Positions 53,370 through 63,347 of a DNA stretch of 64,000 nt are shown here, one piece after another. The stretch is from Pseudonocardia alaniniphila. GTDB lineage: Bacteria; Actinomycetota; Actinomycetes; Mycobacteriales; Pseudonocardiaceae. The notes beneath the pieces were generated by a model. That model was not told the origin of the DNA. It did no database searches and saw only the letters and a list, made by a program, of their open reading frames with translations. The stretch spans positions 62,001-126,000 of the forward strand of contig NZ_JAKXMK010000028.1 in the NCBI RefSeq assembly GCF_022524485.1. The letters run 5' to 3'. A program made the translations under genes and the position numbers. The stretch's first letter is position 1; every line of letters begins with the position of its first letter.

Positions 53370-54334
53370 CGCGCGTCCGCCTTCCGAATCTGCCGCACGT
53401 TGTAGATCACGATCGGCACCACCAGGAGGAAGAGCAACATGGCCAGGGCGGAGCCCATGCCCAGGTCGGAGAGCCGGAAGCTCTGCACGTAGAACTCGTT
53501 GGCCACCACGCTCGTGCCGAACTGACCGCCGGTCATCGTGCGGACGATGTCGAAGACCTTGAGCACCGCGATGCTGATCGCGGTGACCACCACGACCACG
53601 GCCGGCCGGATGCTCGGCAGGGTGATGTACCAGAACAGGCGCACGCCGCCCACCCCGTCGAGCCGCGCGGCCTCGACGATGTCGCTCGGGATGGCGTTGA
53701 TCGCGGCCGAGAGCACGGTCATCGCGAACCCGGCCTGGATCCAGATCATCACCACGATCAGCAGCAGGTTGTTCCAGGGCTGTTGCAGGATCAGGTTGAC
53801 CGGCTCGAAGCCCAGCCAGACGAGGAACTGGTTCACCAGCCCGGTCTGCTGGATGTTCTGCTGGTTGGGCCGGTACTCGTAGACGAACTTCCAGATGATC
53901 GACGCCCCGACGAACGAGATCGCCATCGGCAGGAAGATCAGCGCCTTGGCGAACGACTCGAAGCGCGTCCGGTCCACCAGCACCGCGTAGACCAGCCCGA
54001 TCGCCGTGGCGAGGATCGGGGTGACCACGACCCAGAGCACCGTGTTGCGCAGGACGACGAGCAGGTCGGGCTGGGTGAAGATCCGCACGTAGTTGTCCAG
54101 GCCGATGAACCCGGCGCTACGGGCGTCGAGGAGCGACTGCACCGCGGTACGTCCCGCCGGGTAGAGCAGCCCGACGAGGAGCAGCAGCAACGCGGGCGTC
54201 GCGAATGCGATGCCGGCGACCACGTCGGTGCGGCGGCCCTTGGCGCGGCCTGCCACCAGGAGCACCGCGCCGAGCACTGCGGCGAAGACCGCTGCTGCCA
54301 CGAGAAGTTGGAGAAGCTTGTCCAGCAGGGTCAT
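53366..54334 (-). CDS. Carbohydrate ABC transporter permease (MalF/UgpA type)
   Basis: A 322-residue permease with an extra N-terminal helix ('LLVAAAVFAAVLGAVLLVAG') before the core, which begins 'AFATPALLLLLVGLLYPAGRTAVQSLLDA'. The EAA loop reads 'IPSDIVEAARLDGVGGVRLFWYITLPSIRPAVVVVVTAISIAVLKVFDIVRTMTGGQFGTSVVANEFY'. It ends 'NVRQIRKADAR'. The gene lies about 90 bases after the binding-protein gene and overlaps the next permease. Start ATG at 54334. Confidence 0.93.
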   Translation of the reverse strand: MTLLDKLLQLLVAAAVFAAVLGAVLLVAGRAKGRRTDVVAGIAFATPALLLLLVGLLYPAGRTAVQSLLDARSAGFIGLDNYVRIFTQPDLLVVLRNTVLWVVVTPILATAIGLVYAVLVDRTRFESFAKALIFLPMAISFVGASIIWKFVYEYRPNQQNIQQTGLVNQFLVWLGFEPVNLILQQPWNNLLLIVVMIWIQAGFAMTVLSAAINAIPSDIVEAARLDGVGGVRLFWYITLPSIRPAVVVVVTAISIAVLKVFDIVRTMTGGQFGTSVVANEFYVQSFRLSDLGMGSALAMLLFLLVVPIVIYNVRQIRKADAR

Positions 54335-54423
54335 GCCGGCTCACCTCCGAGCACACCGAGGGGCACGCCCCGGGACGGACGGCCCGGCACCCGCTCGGGG
54401 CGCCGGGCCGTGTGGCGCGGTTC

Positions 54424-55803
54424 CTACTGGCCGGCGGGCCAGGACTGTTCGATGAACGTCAGCGAGTCCGCCGTGCTCTTGCCGGTGATCCAGTCGGTCA
54501 TGCCCCGCCAGAACGTGGCGGCGCCGACCGCGGCCGGCATCAGGTCCGACCCGTCGAACCGGAAGGTGTTGCCCTCGTCCTGCAGGATCTCGGCCGAGAG
54601 CCGGTCGATGGGGCTCGACAGGTTGGCCGGGTCGAAGCCGGTGTTGGCGCTCACCCAGCCGCTCTGCCCGAGAGCCGAGCCCGCCTTGGCCTTCTCGTTG
54701 GCCCACTCCGGCGAGGACAGGTAGGCCTGGAAGGCCTGGACCTCGGGCCGGTCGGAGAACGCCGCCACGAACTCGGCGCCGACGAGGATGGTCTGCGGTG
54801 AGGCCGGGTTGATCGGCGGAAGCTCGAACGCGTAGACGTCGCCGTTCTCGGTGATCTCGGTGCCCTCGGGCCAGTTCGCCGCGTAGAAGTTCGCCTGGCG
54901 GTGCATGTAGCAGGTCTCGTCGAGGATCGGCAGGCCGCCGTCCTGGAACGTGGTGGTGGCGATCGAGGAGGCGTCGCCGAGCCCGCCGTTGACGTACGCC
55001 GGGTTCTTCAGCACCGAACCGACGCGGTCGAGCGCCGCGTTCACCTGCGGGGCGTTGAACGGGATGGCGTGGCTGACCCACTGGTCGTAGACCTCCGGGC
55101 CGTTCTCCCGGAGCATCACGTCCTCGAGCCAGTCGGTGAGGGGCCAGCCGGTGGCCTCGCCGGAGCCGATGCCGGCGCACCAGGGCTTGCCGCCCTCGGC
55201 GACGATCCGGTCGGAGAGCGCGATCATCTCGTCCCAGGTCGTCGGCACGGTGTAGCCCTTGGCCTGGAAGGCCTTCGGCGAGTACCAGACGAACGACTTC
55301 ACGTTGGCGCCCAGCGGGGCGGCGTAGAGAGTGCCGTCGACGCTGCCCGCCGACTTGAAGGTCTCCGGGAAGTACTGGTCGACGTTGGCGGCGACGCCGG
55401 CGGGGGCCGGCTTCACCGCGCCCGTCTGCCGCACGAGGGTGGCCAGGAGGCCGGGCTGGGGCACGTACGCGATATCCGGCGGGCTACCCGCCTGCACCCG
55501 GACGGGGAGCTGGGCCTCGAACTCCTTCGAGCCCTCGTACACGACCTTGGCCCCGGTGCACTGCTCGAACGGCTTGTACGAGTCGATGTGCGGCTGGTCC
55601 TCAGGCTCGACGATCGAGGTGTAGACCGTGATCGTCTTCCCGTTGAGGTCTCCGTACTGGGCGTAGGCACCGCACTCCGGGGCAGGCCCGGTGGGGCCGC
55701 CACCCGCGACGTTGCTCCCGCTGCAACCCGCGAGCACGAGACCCAGAGCGAGGACCCCGCTCGCGAGGCTCGCCGCGCGCCCTCTTGATGGCACAGCAGG
55801 CAT
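54424..55803 (-). CDS. Extracellular sugar-binding lipoprotein of the ABC importer
   Basis: A 459-residue family 1 binding protein. The lipobox 'LGLVLAGCSG' gives Cys27. The mature part begins 'GDLNGKTITVYTSIVEPEDQPHIDSYKPFEQCTGAKVVYEGSKEFEAQLPVRVQAGSPPDIAYVPQPG', the standard opening for alpha-glucoside/oligosaccharide binding proteins. The ATG at 55803 has GGAG five bases upstream; the preceding GTG at 55806 is too close. The sugar is not identified. It leads the leftward operon with the two permeases, while the ATPase is divergent. Confidence 0.92.
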   Translation of the reverse strand: MPAVPSRGRAASLASGVLALGLVLAGCSGSNVAGGGPTGPAPECGAYAQYGDLNGKTITVYTSIVEPEDQPHIDSYKPFEQCTGAKVVYEGSKEFEAQLPVRVQAGSPPDIAYVPQPGLLATLVRQTGAVKPAPAGVAANVDQYFPETFKSAGSVDGTLYAAPLGANVKSFVWYSPKAFQAKGYTVPTTWDEMIALSDRIVAEGGKPWCAGIGSGEATGWPLTDWLEDVMLRENGPEVYDQWVSHAIPFNAPQVNAALDRVGSVLKNPAYVNGGLGDASSIATTTFQDGGLPILDETCYMHRQANFYAANWPEGTEITENGDVYAFELPPINPASPQTILVGAEFVAAFSDRPEVQAFQAYLSSPEWANEKAKAGSALGQSGWVSANTGFDPANLSSPIDRLSAEILQDEGNTFRFDGSDLMPAAVGAATFWRGMTDWITGKSTADSLTFIEQSWPAGQ

Positions 55804-56048
55804 CACATCTCCGCTTCATCGGGGAAGGACGGGCGCGTGCCTCGCACCCGGGAATCACGCCATGGAAGCGGTCCCGCACGGAAACGGGCAATAGCGGACA
55901 GTAACGATAACGTAACCTCACGCTACGTGCCCACTTGCCACTCAGGGTAGTAGGTCTGTCCTGATCGTGATCGGCATGGCACTCTTCGATCGCTACTCCC
56001 TCACACTCGGATCGTCCGGCACGTTCCTGCCGGTGGAAGGAGCACAGC

Positions 56049-57134
<1,086 letters not shown>

Positions 57135-57144
57135 TCGAGCCTGT

Positions 57145-57183
57145 CCGAGCGGCCCCGGGACCAGCGGTTCCAGGGCCGCTCGG
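57145..57183. terminator. Bidirectional terminator hairpin
   Basis: Arms CCGAGCGGCCC and GGGCCGCTCGG (11 base pairs) with an inner GGGACC/GGTTCC stem. It lies between the stops of the ATPase gene (57134) and the acetyltransferase gene (57189). Confidence 0.75.
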
Positions 57184-57188
57184 CGCTT

Positions 57189-58226
57189 TCAGGCGACCGG
57201 GGCGGGAAGCGCGGCCCGCAGGTGCACCTTGTCGTCCACGATCTCCGCGCACGGCCGCAGCCCCGCGCGACGGAGCAGTCGGGTGACGCCGAGATCGTCG
57301 GCACGGACCACTCCGGTCAGCTCCGTCAGCCCTTGCTCGGCCGCCGTCTCCGCCACTCTGCGCAACAGGGCCGTGCCCAACCCCCGGCGCTGCCAGGCGT
57401 CCTCCACCAGCACCGCCGCGCGCGCCGTGCCCGCCCCGGCGCCGTCGAGGTTGGCGATCCCGACGGCACTACCGCCGTCGACCGTCACCGCGAGCACGGC
57501 CCGACCGTACTCGGACCCCAGGCCGAGGAGCGCCTCGAGCTCGCCGGGGGCGAGCTGGCGCGTGGGACTCAGGAACCGGGACCGCCGCGAGTGCGGGGCG
57601 CAGCGCGCGTGCAGTGCTGCCACGAGCGGGGCGTCGCCGTCGGAGGCGGGTCGCATGCGCACCTGCGATCCGTCGCGCAGTAGGAGGATCCGATCGGGGG
57701 ACACCGCGCGTGCCGGGGCGCGCATCGCGAGCTGGGTGGCGAGCTCCAGCAACGCGGCCGCCCGCGAGAGCTCGGTGGCTGTGAACGGCCAGGCCCGGCC
57801 CAGCCGCAGCTGCTGAGCGCCCACGCGGATGACATGCGTGTGCCCGTCGTCGTGTTCGGCGGACGGGTCGACCAGTCGCGCTCTGAGCATCGTGGCCACC
57901 GCGCGCGGTGCGCTGCCCGGATCCGCCGCGACCATCCGGGCCAGGGCCAGCGCGGTGGTGGCGGGGTCGGAGAGCTCGGTGGCGTCAGCGCGTACGAGGA
58001 GCGTGCAGGGGATCTCGGCGCCCTCCACCGCTTCGACGAGCGTGGCCGGATCGGCCGACTCCGGCACCTTGACGAGCAGTTCGTCGGTGATCGAACCGTC
58101 GTCGGCAGGCTCGCCGACCACGTGCAGGGAGATGATGTTGCAACCGGCCGCCCCGACCGCCGTGGCCAGCTCGCCGAGCCTGCCGGGCCGGTCCTCCAGC
58201 TGGACATGCACCCGCCACAGGGCCAT
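57189..58226 (-). CDS. ACT-GNAT fusion acetyltransferase
   Basis: A 345-residue fusion. Residues 1-75 are an ACT domain ('LWRVHVQLEDRPGRLGELATAVGAAGCNIISLHVV'), a ligand-binding module for amino acids. Residues about 195-340 are a GNAT domain ('RMRPASDGDAPLVAALHARC', acetyl-CoA loop 'LVEDAWQRRGLGTALLRRVAETAAEQGL'). A middle region of about 100 residues links them. ACT-GNAT proteins of actinobacteria have been described as amino-acid-controlled protein lysine acetyltransferases, which suggests the same here. The ATG at 58226 has GGAGG eight bases upstream. Which amino acid binds is unknown. Confidence 0.85.
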   Translation of the reverse strand: MALWRVHVQLEDRPGRLGELATAVGAAGCNIISLHVVGEPADDGSITDELLVKVPESADPATLVEAVEGAEIPCTLLVRADATELSDPATTALALARMVAADPGSAPRAVATMLRARLVDPSAEHDDGHTHVIRVGAQQLRLGRAWPFTATELSRAAALLELATQLAMRAPARAVSPDRILLLRDGSQVRMRPASDGDAPLVAALHARCAPHSRRSRFLSPTRQLAPGELEALLGLGSEYGRAVLAVTVDGGSAVGIANLDGAGAGTARAAVLVEDAWQRRGLGTALLRRVAETAAEQGLTELTGVVRADDLGVTRLLRRAGLRPCAEIVDDKVHLRAALPAPVA

Positions 58227-58315
58227 GTACGCCACCTCCTCGGGGGTCGGGTCCCAAGAGTTCCTTGGAGATGTTTCGTGGCCGCTAACGAACCATGACA
58301 GCGCTGGATCCCGGA

Positions 58316-58337
58316 GATAGGTTGTGCACGACATATC
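58316..58337. promoter_or_regulatory. Inverted repeat upstream of ohr
   Basis: A 22-base interrupted palindrome centred on GTGCAC: the left half GATAGGTTGTG and right half CACGACATATC match at 9 of 11 positions. It ends 19 bases before the ohr start codon, where an OhrR-type peroxide-sensing repressor would bind. No ohrR gene is in the window. Confidence 0.4.
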
Positions 58338-58356
58338 CTCGAGAAAAGGCGGGTTC

Positions 58357-58779
58357 ATGACAGAGGCGATCTACACCGCTGAGGCGACATCCACCGGTGG
58401 AGGCCGTGACGGTCACGTTCGCTCCTCGGACGGCGTCATCGACCAGGACGTGAAGTTCCCGAAGGAGATGGGTGGGCCAGGAGGCGCCACCAACCCCGAG
58501 CAGCTCTTCGCGGCGGGCTACTCCGCCTGCTTCCACGGCGCCCTGCGCCTCGCCGGCAAGAACAAGGGCGTGCGTATCCCCGACGGCGCAAGCGTCGACG
58601 CCGCCGTCGGGATCGGCCGCGACGACACCAGCATGGCGATCAGCGTCGCCCTCACCGCCCACCTGCCTGGCCTCGACCAGGCCACGGCGAACGACCTCGT
58701 CGAGGCCGCCCACCAGCTGTGTCCGTACTCCAAGGCCACCCGCGGCAACGTGGATGTGCAGCTGAACGCGACCGTCTGA
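58357..58779 (+). CDS. Organic hydroperoxide resistance protein (Ohr/OsmC family)
   Basis: A 140-residue Ohr-type peroxidase. The two catalytic cysteines are Cys58 in 'GYSACFHGAL' and Cys122 in 'HQLCPYSKATRGNVDV', and the Arg of 'VRSSDGVIDQDVKFPKEMGGPGGATNPEQLFAAGY' completes the active site. It reduces lipid and organic hydroperoxides using lipoylated proteins. The ATG at 58357 follows AAGG. A perfect terminator lies eight bases after the stop. Confidence 0.93.
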   Translation: MTEAIYTAEATSTGGGRDGHVRSSDGVIDQDVKFPKEMGGPGGATNPEQLFAAGYSACFHGALRLAGKNKGVRIPDGASVDAAVGIGRDDTSMAISVALTAHLPGLDQATANDLVEAAHQLCPYSKATRGNVDVQLNATV

Positions 58780-58786
58780 CCCATCT

Positions 58787-58819
58787 GCGGATACGGATGC
58801 TCCCCGCATCCGTATCCGC
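58787..58819. terminator. Perfect bidirectional terminator hairpin
   Basis: GCGGATACGGATGC and GCATCCGTATCCGC pair over all 14 bases around a five-base loop TCCCC. It lies between the convergent stops of ohr (58779) and the S9 peptidase (58831). Confidence 0.85.
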
Positions 58820-58830
58820 GCAGGGCTGCG

Positions 58831-60696
58831 TCAGGCCACCGCCCGCAGCGCGAAGGCGATCTCGGTGGCGATGTGGCGCATGGTCTCGTCCACGACGAGC
58901 GAGCCGTGGCCCGCGTCGAAGCGGCTGACCTGGTAGTGGACGTCGCCCTGGGACGTGCCCACGAGCGGCTCGATGCCGCTCCGCTCAGCGAGTGCGTCCA
59001 GGTAGTTGTCGACCTGCCGGATCGGGCACCGCGGGTCGTTCTCCCCGGCCAGCACCAGCACCGGGGCGCGCACCTCGGCCACGTAGGTCAGCGGCGAGGC
59101 CACCCGGTAGGCCTCCGGGCGTTCCTGCGGTGACCCGCCGAACAAGGCCCGGTCGAACGCGCGGAGCTGCTCCATCTCGTCGGCGTAGGCCGTGAGGTAG
59201 TCGGCCACCGGCACTCCCGCGAGCGACGCGGCCCAGCGGTCGGGCTGCGTGCCGGCGGCCAGCAGCGCCAGGTAGCCGCCCCATGACCAGCCCTCCACCA
59301 CGCAACGCTTCTGGTCGACGAGACCGGACTCGACGCACCGGTCGAACACAGCGGCCACGTCCTCCAGCTCGGTGAGCCCCGGCCTGCCCTCGATGGCGTC
59401 GCGCCACGCCGAGCCGTACCCGGTCGAGCCTCGGTAGTTCACCTCCACGACGACGAACCCGGCGTCCACCCAGGCGGCGCGGGCCGCGCTGAAGCGATCC
59501 TCGTCGGCCGCGTGCGGGCCTCCGTGCAGGCTGAACACGGCAGGCGCCGGGCCTTCCACGCCGGACGGGCGGGCGACGAGCGCGTGCACCCGGCCACCGG
59601 GCCCGTCCACCCAGAGGTCCTCGACCGGCACCGATCCGGGCGCGCGCTGCCCGGGCGGTGCGATGAGCACGTGGTCGGTGCCGTCCGGGCGCAGGGCGCG
59701 CACCGCAGGCGGCTCCGCGGCCGACGAGCACGTGTACTCGACCGTGCCGTCCGGGCGGACCTCGGCCGATCCGATGCATCCCGGCGCCACGGGCAGCTCC
59801 GTCAGCTCGCCCGTGTCGAGGTCGTAGCGGTGCAGGCGGGTACGGGCGGCGTGGGTGTGCCAGACGAGCAGGCTGCGGCCGTCGGGGTAGAAGTCGGCCA
59901 CGATCTCGCCGGGCAGGTCGAGCGGCAGCTCCCGCTCCGTGTCGGCGGGGACGTCCCAGATCAGCAGCTCCTCGCGGCCGTGACGTTCGTGCAGCAGGAG
60001 CAGCCGCCCGTCGCCGGCGATCGGGGCGAACGCGAGCGGGGTCAGGCCCTTCCCCTCGCCGTCGGACTTCTCGGCCACCGCGGCGCCGTCCGACACCCTG
60101 AGCACGCGCACGGAGGGGTGCCGGGAGTCGCCGTGCTCGGAGTGGCTGATCGCGAGCAGGGTCTCGTCCTCGGAGAGCGCTCCGACGCCGGCGTCCTCGG
60201 CATGCGTGTAGATCACCTCCGGCGGGCCGTCGCCGCGGTGCAGCCAGATCTTCGTGCCGTCGTCGGTGGAAGTACCGACGGCCACCACCCGGCGGCCGAT
60301 CTCCAGGCCTGCCGGGTAGCCGTCCTCGACGCCCGCGACGGCGGCCGCGGCCGTGGCCCCGTCGGTGAGCCCGGCGAACGGCTCGGTCACCCAGTGCCCG
60401 AACTCGTCGCCGTCGGTGTCGGCGAACCACCACACCGTCCCGCCGTCCGGCGGGAGGGTTGCCGTGAGCGTCCCGCTGCGGCGGTCGGTCACCTGCCGGT
60501 GCGTGCCTGCCGCGCGGTCCCAGACGTAGACCTCGGTGGTACCGCTGCTGTTGGACGTGTACACCGACCGGTCAGGGGCATCGCGGGCCCAGCCCGGCCG
60601 CGACATCCGCGTGGCGGTGAACCGGGCGCGCCACCGCTGCTCGCGCTCGTCGTCGAAGAGCCGGTCGGGGACGGGTGCGGCAGGGTGTTCGGTCAC
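58831..60696 (-). CDS. S9-family prolyl oligopeptidase-like peptidase
   Basis: A 621-residue protein: an N-terminal beta-propeller (about residues 30-370, many 'LLLHERHGREELLIWDVPAD'-like blades) and a C-terminal alpha/beta hydrolase. The triad is Ser471 in 'VEGWSWGGYLAL', Asp554 in 'GENDPRCP' and His597 in 'DAGHGSL'. The oxyanion region is 'SLHGGPHAADEDRF' and 'VVVEVNYRGSTGYG'. It should cleave oligopeptides or acyl-amino acids in the cytoplasm; no signal peptide. The start is a GTG at 60696, with AGGA eight bases upstream. Confidence 0.9.
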   Translation of the reverse strand: MTEHPAAPVPDRLFDDEREQRWRARFTATRMSRPGWARDAPDRSVYTSNSSGTTEVYVWDRAAGTHRQVTDRRSGTLTATLPPDGGTVWWFADTDGDEFGHWVTEPFAGLTDGATAAAAVAGVEDGYPAGLEIGRRVVAVGTSTDDGTKIWLHRGDGPPEVIYTHAEDAGVGALSEDETLLAISHSEHGDSRHPSVRVLRVSDGAAVAEKSDGEGKGLTPLAFAPIAGDGRLLLLHERHGREELLIWDVPADTERELPLDLPGEIVADFYPDGRSLLVWHTHAARTRLHRYDLDTGELTELPVAPGCIGSAEVRPDGTVEYTCSSAAEPPAVRALRPDGTDHVLIAPPGQRAPGSVPVEDLWVDGPGGRVHALVARPSGVEGPAPAVFSLHGGPHAADEDRFSAARAAWVDAGFVVVEVNYRGSTGYGSAWRDAIEGRPGLTELEDVAAVFDRCVESGLVDQKRCVVEGWSWGGYLALLAAGTQPDRWAASLAGVPVADYLTAYADEMEQLRAFDRALFGGSPQERPEAYRVASPLTYVAEVRAPVLVLAGENDPRCPIRQVDNYLDALAERSGIEPLVGTSQGDVHYQVSRFDAGHGSLVVDETMRHIATEIAFALRAVA

Positions 60697-60797
60697 GCTT
60701 TCGATCCTGCCGCACCTCGCCCGGACGCCGGCGTGTCCATGGGTCCACGGTTGAATCTCGTCGTGCGGATTCGGGGACCACGACCGGCGGCCGTCTG

Positions 60798-61163
60798 ATG
60801 GGGCCGCGTCTGGCCGCGACGCTGGCGGCGATGGTGCTTCTCGTCGTCGGATGCGGCACAGCGGGCACCGGCGCTGCGGCGCCCGTCGTCACGGCCGACG
60901 GTGTCCAACGGGTGGAGGTGACGTTCGCCGACGGGGCGGTCACCGGCGGGGTGCGGCGGTACGCGGTGCCGCTCGGGTCCACCGTCGACCTGGTGGTGGC
61001 GAGCGACGTGGCCGAGCAGGTGCACCTGCACGGCTACGACCGGATGACCTACGTCACCGCGGGCGCCACCGCCACCCTGCGCTTCGCGGCCGACCTGCCA
61101 GGGGTCTTCGACGTCGAGCTGGAGGGCAGCGGCACCCCACTGACGCAACTCCAGATCGCCTAG
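60798..61163 (+). CDS. Cupredoxin-like lipoprotein lacking the type 1 copper cysteine
   Basis: A 121-residue lipoprotein ('LAAMVLLVVGCGTAG', lipid Cys19). The mature domain resembles the EfeO-type cupredoxin fold: 'VQRVEVTFADGAVTGGVRRYAVPLGSTVDLVVASDVAEQVHLHGYD' and 'ATLRFAADLPGVFDVELEGSGTPLTQLQ'. The 'HLHGYD' strand is present, but the Cys and Met ligands of blue copper proteins are absent, so electron transfer is unlikely. It is followed 53 bases later by two membrane protein genes on the same strand. Role unknown, perhaps metal binding. Confidence 0.75.
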   Translation: MGPRLAATLAAMVLLVVGCGTAGTGAAAPVVTADGVQRVEVTFADGAVTGGVRRYAVPLGSTVDLVVASDVAEQVHLHGYDRMTYVTAGATATLRFAADLPGVFDVELEGSGTPLTQLQIA

Positions 61164-61216
61164 CCGGGGCGGGCGTGCGTCGATCACGTGTGTGCGTCTC
61201 CGCGTAGGGTGACCTT

Positions 61217-62122
61217 GTGCCGGGGGTGCGGATTGCGCAGTTGCTCCTGCTCGTGGCCATGACCGCACTCCTGCTCCCGGCAGGCGCGACGCCGGCTCTC
61301 GCACACGCAGGCGGATTGTCGTCGTCCACCAGTGAGGCGCGGGTGCTCGCGATCGATCCGCCCGTCCCCGGTCTGGACGTCCGTGCGGTCGAGTTCGGTG
61401 CCCGCCTGCGGATCGAGAACGGCACCGGCGACACCGTGGTCGTCGAACCGCCGGACGGATCCCCGCTCGCCGCCCTGCCCGCCGTCGCTCCGGGCGCCGT
61501 CGCCTATTGGATCGACCCGCGGGTCACTGCCGCCGCGGCCGGCGACCGCCCCGACGGCGACCGGCTCGCCTGGTCGGTTCCGCTTCGCGTGGGCTCCGGC
61601 GTGGCGACGGTGCACGGCGAGCAGTTCTGGCCCCCGCCCCCGGCCACGGCGCTGTGGGTGGCGCTGGCGATCGTCGCGCTGGCGGTCCCGGCCGTGGTGG
61701 GTGTACTCGGAGCGGGGCGACGGCTGGGCCGGGTCGCGCTCGCCGCGGCGACGGGCGTGGTGATCGGTTCGCACCTGTTGCACGTCTTCGGCTCCGCCGG
61801 GGTGCCGGAGGATCAGCCGTACGCGCTGATGTTGCTCAGCGCGGCGGGATACGCGCTGCTCGGGTGGCCGCTCGGTGCCGTCGGGGCGTGGCTCACGGTG
61901 CGGGGGCACGTCGGCGGCCCGCTGTTGTGCGTCGCGGCGGGAGGCCTGTTCGCCGTCGTCATCACCCCGATCGACGCCTTCACGCTCGGCGAGGCCGTGG
62001 TCCCCTTCTCGTGGGGCGCGGATTTCGACCGGCTTCTCGTGGCGCTGACTCTCGGCGGAGGCCTCGGCGTGGTGGTCGCCGGGATGGCGGTGCTGCGCCG
62101 CGGTCCTGTCCCGGCGGCGTAG
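61217..62122 (+). CDS. Exported/membrane protein with a mature N-terminal His
   Basis: A 301-residue protein. A signal peptide ends 'ATPALA' and cleavage would leave 'HAGGLSSSTSEARVLAIDPP', a His as the first residue, as in CopC-type copper proteins. The next 100 residues are a beta-rich domain, followed by five or so membrane helices ('ALWVALAIVALAVPAVVGVLG' onward) with His-containing 'VIGSHLLHVFGS'. The GTG at 61217 is the start. Its stop TAG directly abuts the ATG of the next gene, so the two are translated together. Family not recognised; copper handling is inference only. Confidence 0.65.
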   Translation: MPGVRIAQLLLLVAMTALLLPAGATPALAHAGGLSSSTSEARVLAIDPPVPGLDVRAVEFGARLRIENGTGDTVVVEPPDGSPLAALPAVAPGAVAYWIDPRVTAAAAGDRPDGDRLAWSVPLRVGSGVATVHGEQFWPPPPATALWVALAIVALAVPAVVGVLGAGRRLGRVALAAATGVVIGSHLLHVFGSAGVPEDQPYALMLLSAAGYALLGWPLGAVGAWLTVRGHVGGPLLCVAAGGLFAVVITPIDAFTLGEAVVPFSWGADFDRLLVALTLGGGLGVVVAGMAVLRRGPVPAA

Positions 62123-63343
62123 ATGCTGCTCGCGCACGGCATCGGCGCTGTCGAGGGGCTGCCTCTCGACGGCGAGCTCGTGCTCCAGACCGGCGGCGTG
62201 GTCGTGCTCGTGTCGTTCCTGGCCGTGGCGCTGTTGTGGAAGCATCCGCGCTTCACCGGCCCGGTGACGGGACGGCCGCTGCCGGTCGTTCTGGACTCGC
62301 CCCGCCTGCGCGACGCTCTCCAGGCGGTGGCGCTGGCCGGGGCCGTCGCGATCGTGGGCTACGGATTCGCCGGTCCCCAGGACCCCGACGCGAACCCGGC
62401 TCCCAGAGCGCTCTACGTGTTGCTGTGGGTGGGGGTCGTCCCGGCGTCGCTGCTGCTGGGGCCGGTCTGGCGGGTGGTCAACCCGTTGCGGCTGCTGCAC
62501 CGCCTCGTCGCGACGGCGCTGCGCATGCCCGTGCAGGGCACCGCATCACTACCCGATCGGCTCGGCCACTTCCCCGCCGACGCCGGGCTGTTCGTGTTCG
62601 TCTGGCTGGAGCTGATCGCGCCCGGACGCGACCGGCCGGCCGTCGTCGCCGGGTTCTTGCTGGCGTACGCCGTGGTGCACACCGTGGCCGCGCTGCGGTT
62701 CGGCGCGCGCTGGTTCGACCGGGCCGACGCCTTCGAGACCTACTCGGTGCTCACGGGCGCGCTCGCCCCCATCGGTCGGCTGGACAACGGGCGGATCGGG
62801 CTGCGCAACCCGTTGCGGGGGCTCGCGGCCGTTCCCGCGGCGCCGGGGCTGGTCGGGTTCGTCGCGGTGTGGTGGGGCTCCACCGTGTTCGACGGCCTCA
62901 CCGGCTGGATCGGCTGGCAGGCGTTGAACCTCCCGCCGGTGCTCGACACCCTCGTGCTCATCGGACTGGTGCTGATGGTCGCCGGCCTCTACCGAGCCGC
63001 GACCGGACGGCTTGCGGGCCCGCTCGTGACCACGCTGGTGCCGATCGCAGCCGGGTACACGATCGCCCACTACGTCACGCTGCTGCTGGTCGAAGGGCCT
63101 CGGGGGCTCGCACAGCTCGCGGGCGCGCACCTCGGGGCGGTCACCGCCGTGCCGGCGCCTGCGATCGTGGCGGGCGTTCAGATCGGAGCAGTGCTCGTCG
63201 GGCACGTCGTGGCGGTCGTCGCCGCGCACGACCGGAGCGTGGCCCTGCTGCCCGAGCACCGGCGCCTCGCCGACCAGGTGCCGCTCGTACTGTTGATGGT
63301 GGCCTACACGATGGCCGGGTTGTTCCTGCTCGTGCTCTCCTGA
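62123..63343 (+). CDS. Polytopic membrane protein of unknown function
   Basis: A 406-residue protein with about nine or ten membrane helices. It begins 'LLAHGIGAVEGLPLDGELVLQTGGVVVLVSFLAVALLW', then 'LQAVALAGAVAIVGYGFAGPQDPDANPAPRALYVLLWVGVVPASLLLGPVWRVVNPLRLLHRL', and ends in helices with conserved His ('AGYTIAHYVTLLLVEG', 'AVLVGHVVAVVAAHD'). The membrane His residues and the upstream partner suggest a metal or haem role; not shown. Its ATG directly follows the upstream stop. YnfA follows with five bases between. Confidence 0.7.
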   Translation: MLLAHGIGAVEGLPLDGELVLQTGGVVVLVSFLAVALLWKHPRFTGPVTGRPLPVVLDSPRLRDALQAVALAGAVAIVGYGFAGPQDPDANPAPRALYVLLWVGVVPASLLLGPVWRVVNPLRLLHRLVATALRMPVQGTASLPDRLGHFPADAGLFVFVWLELIAPGRDRPAVVAGFLLAYAVVHTVAALRFGARWFDRADAFETYSVLTGALAPIGRLDNGRIGLRNPLRGLAAVPAAPGLVGFVAVWWGSTVFDGLTGWIGWQALNLPPVLDTLVLIGLVLMVAGLYRAATGRLAGPLVTTLVPIAAGYTIAHYVTLLLVEGPRGLAQLAGAHLGAVTAVPAPAIVAGVQIGAVLVGHVVAVVAAHDRSVALLPEHRRLADQVPLVLLMVAYTMAGLFLLVLS

Positions 63344-63347
63344 TGCC

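Noticed and set aside
55804..56048. Palindrome ACGTA...TACGT in the sugar importer control region
   Set aside because: Arms of only five bases over a nine-base spacer are expected by chance; not strong enough to call an operator.
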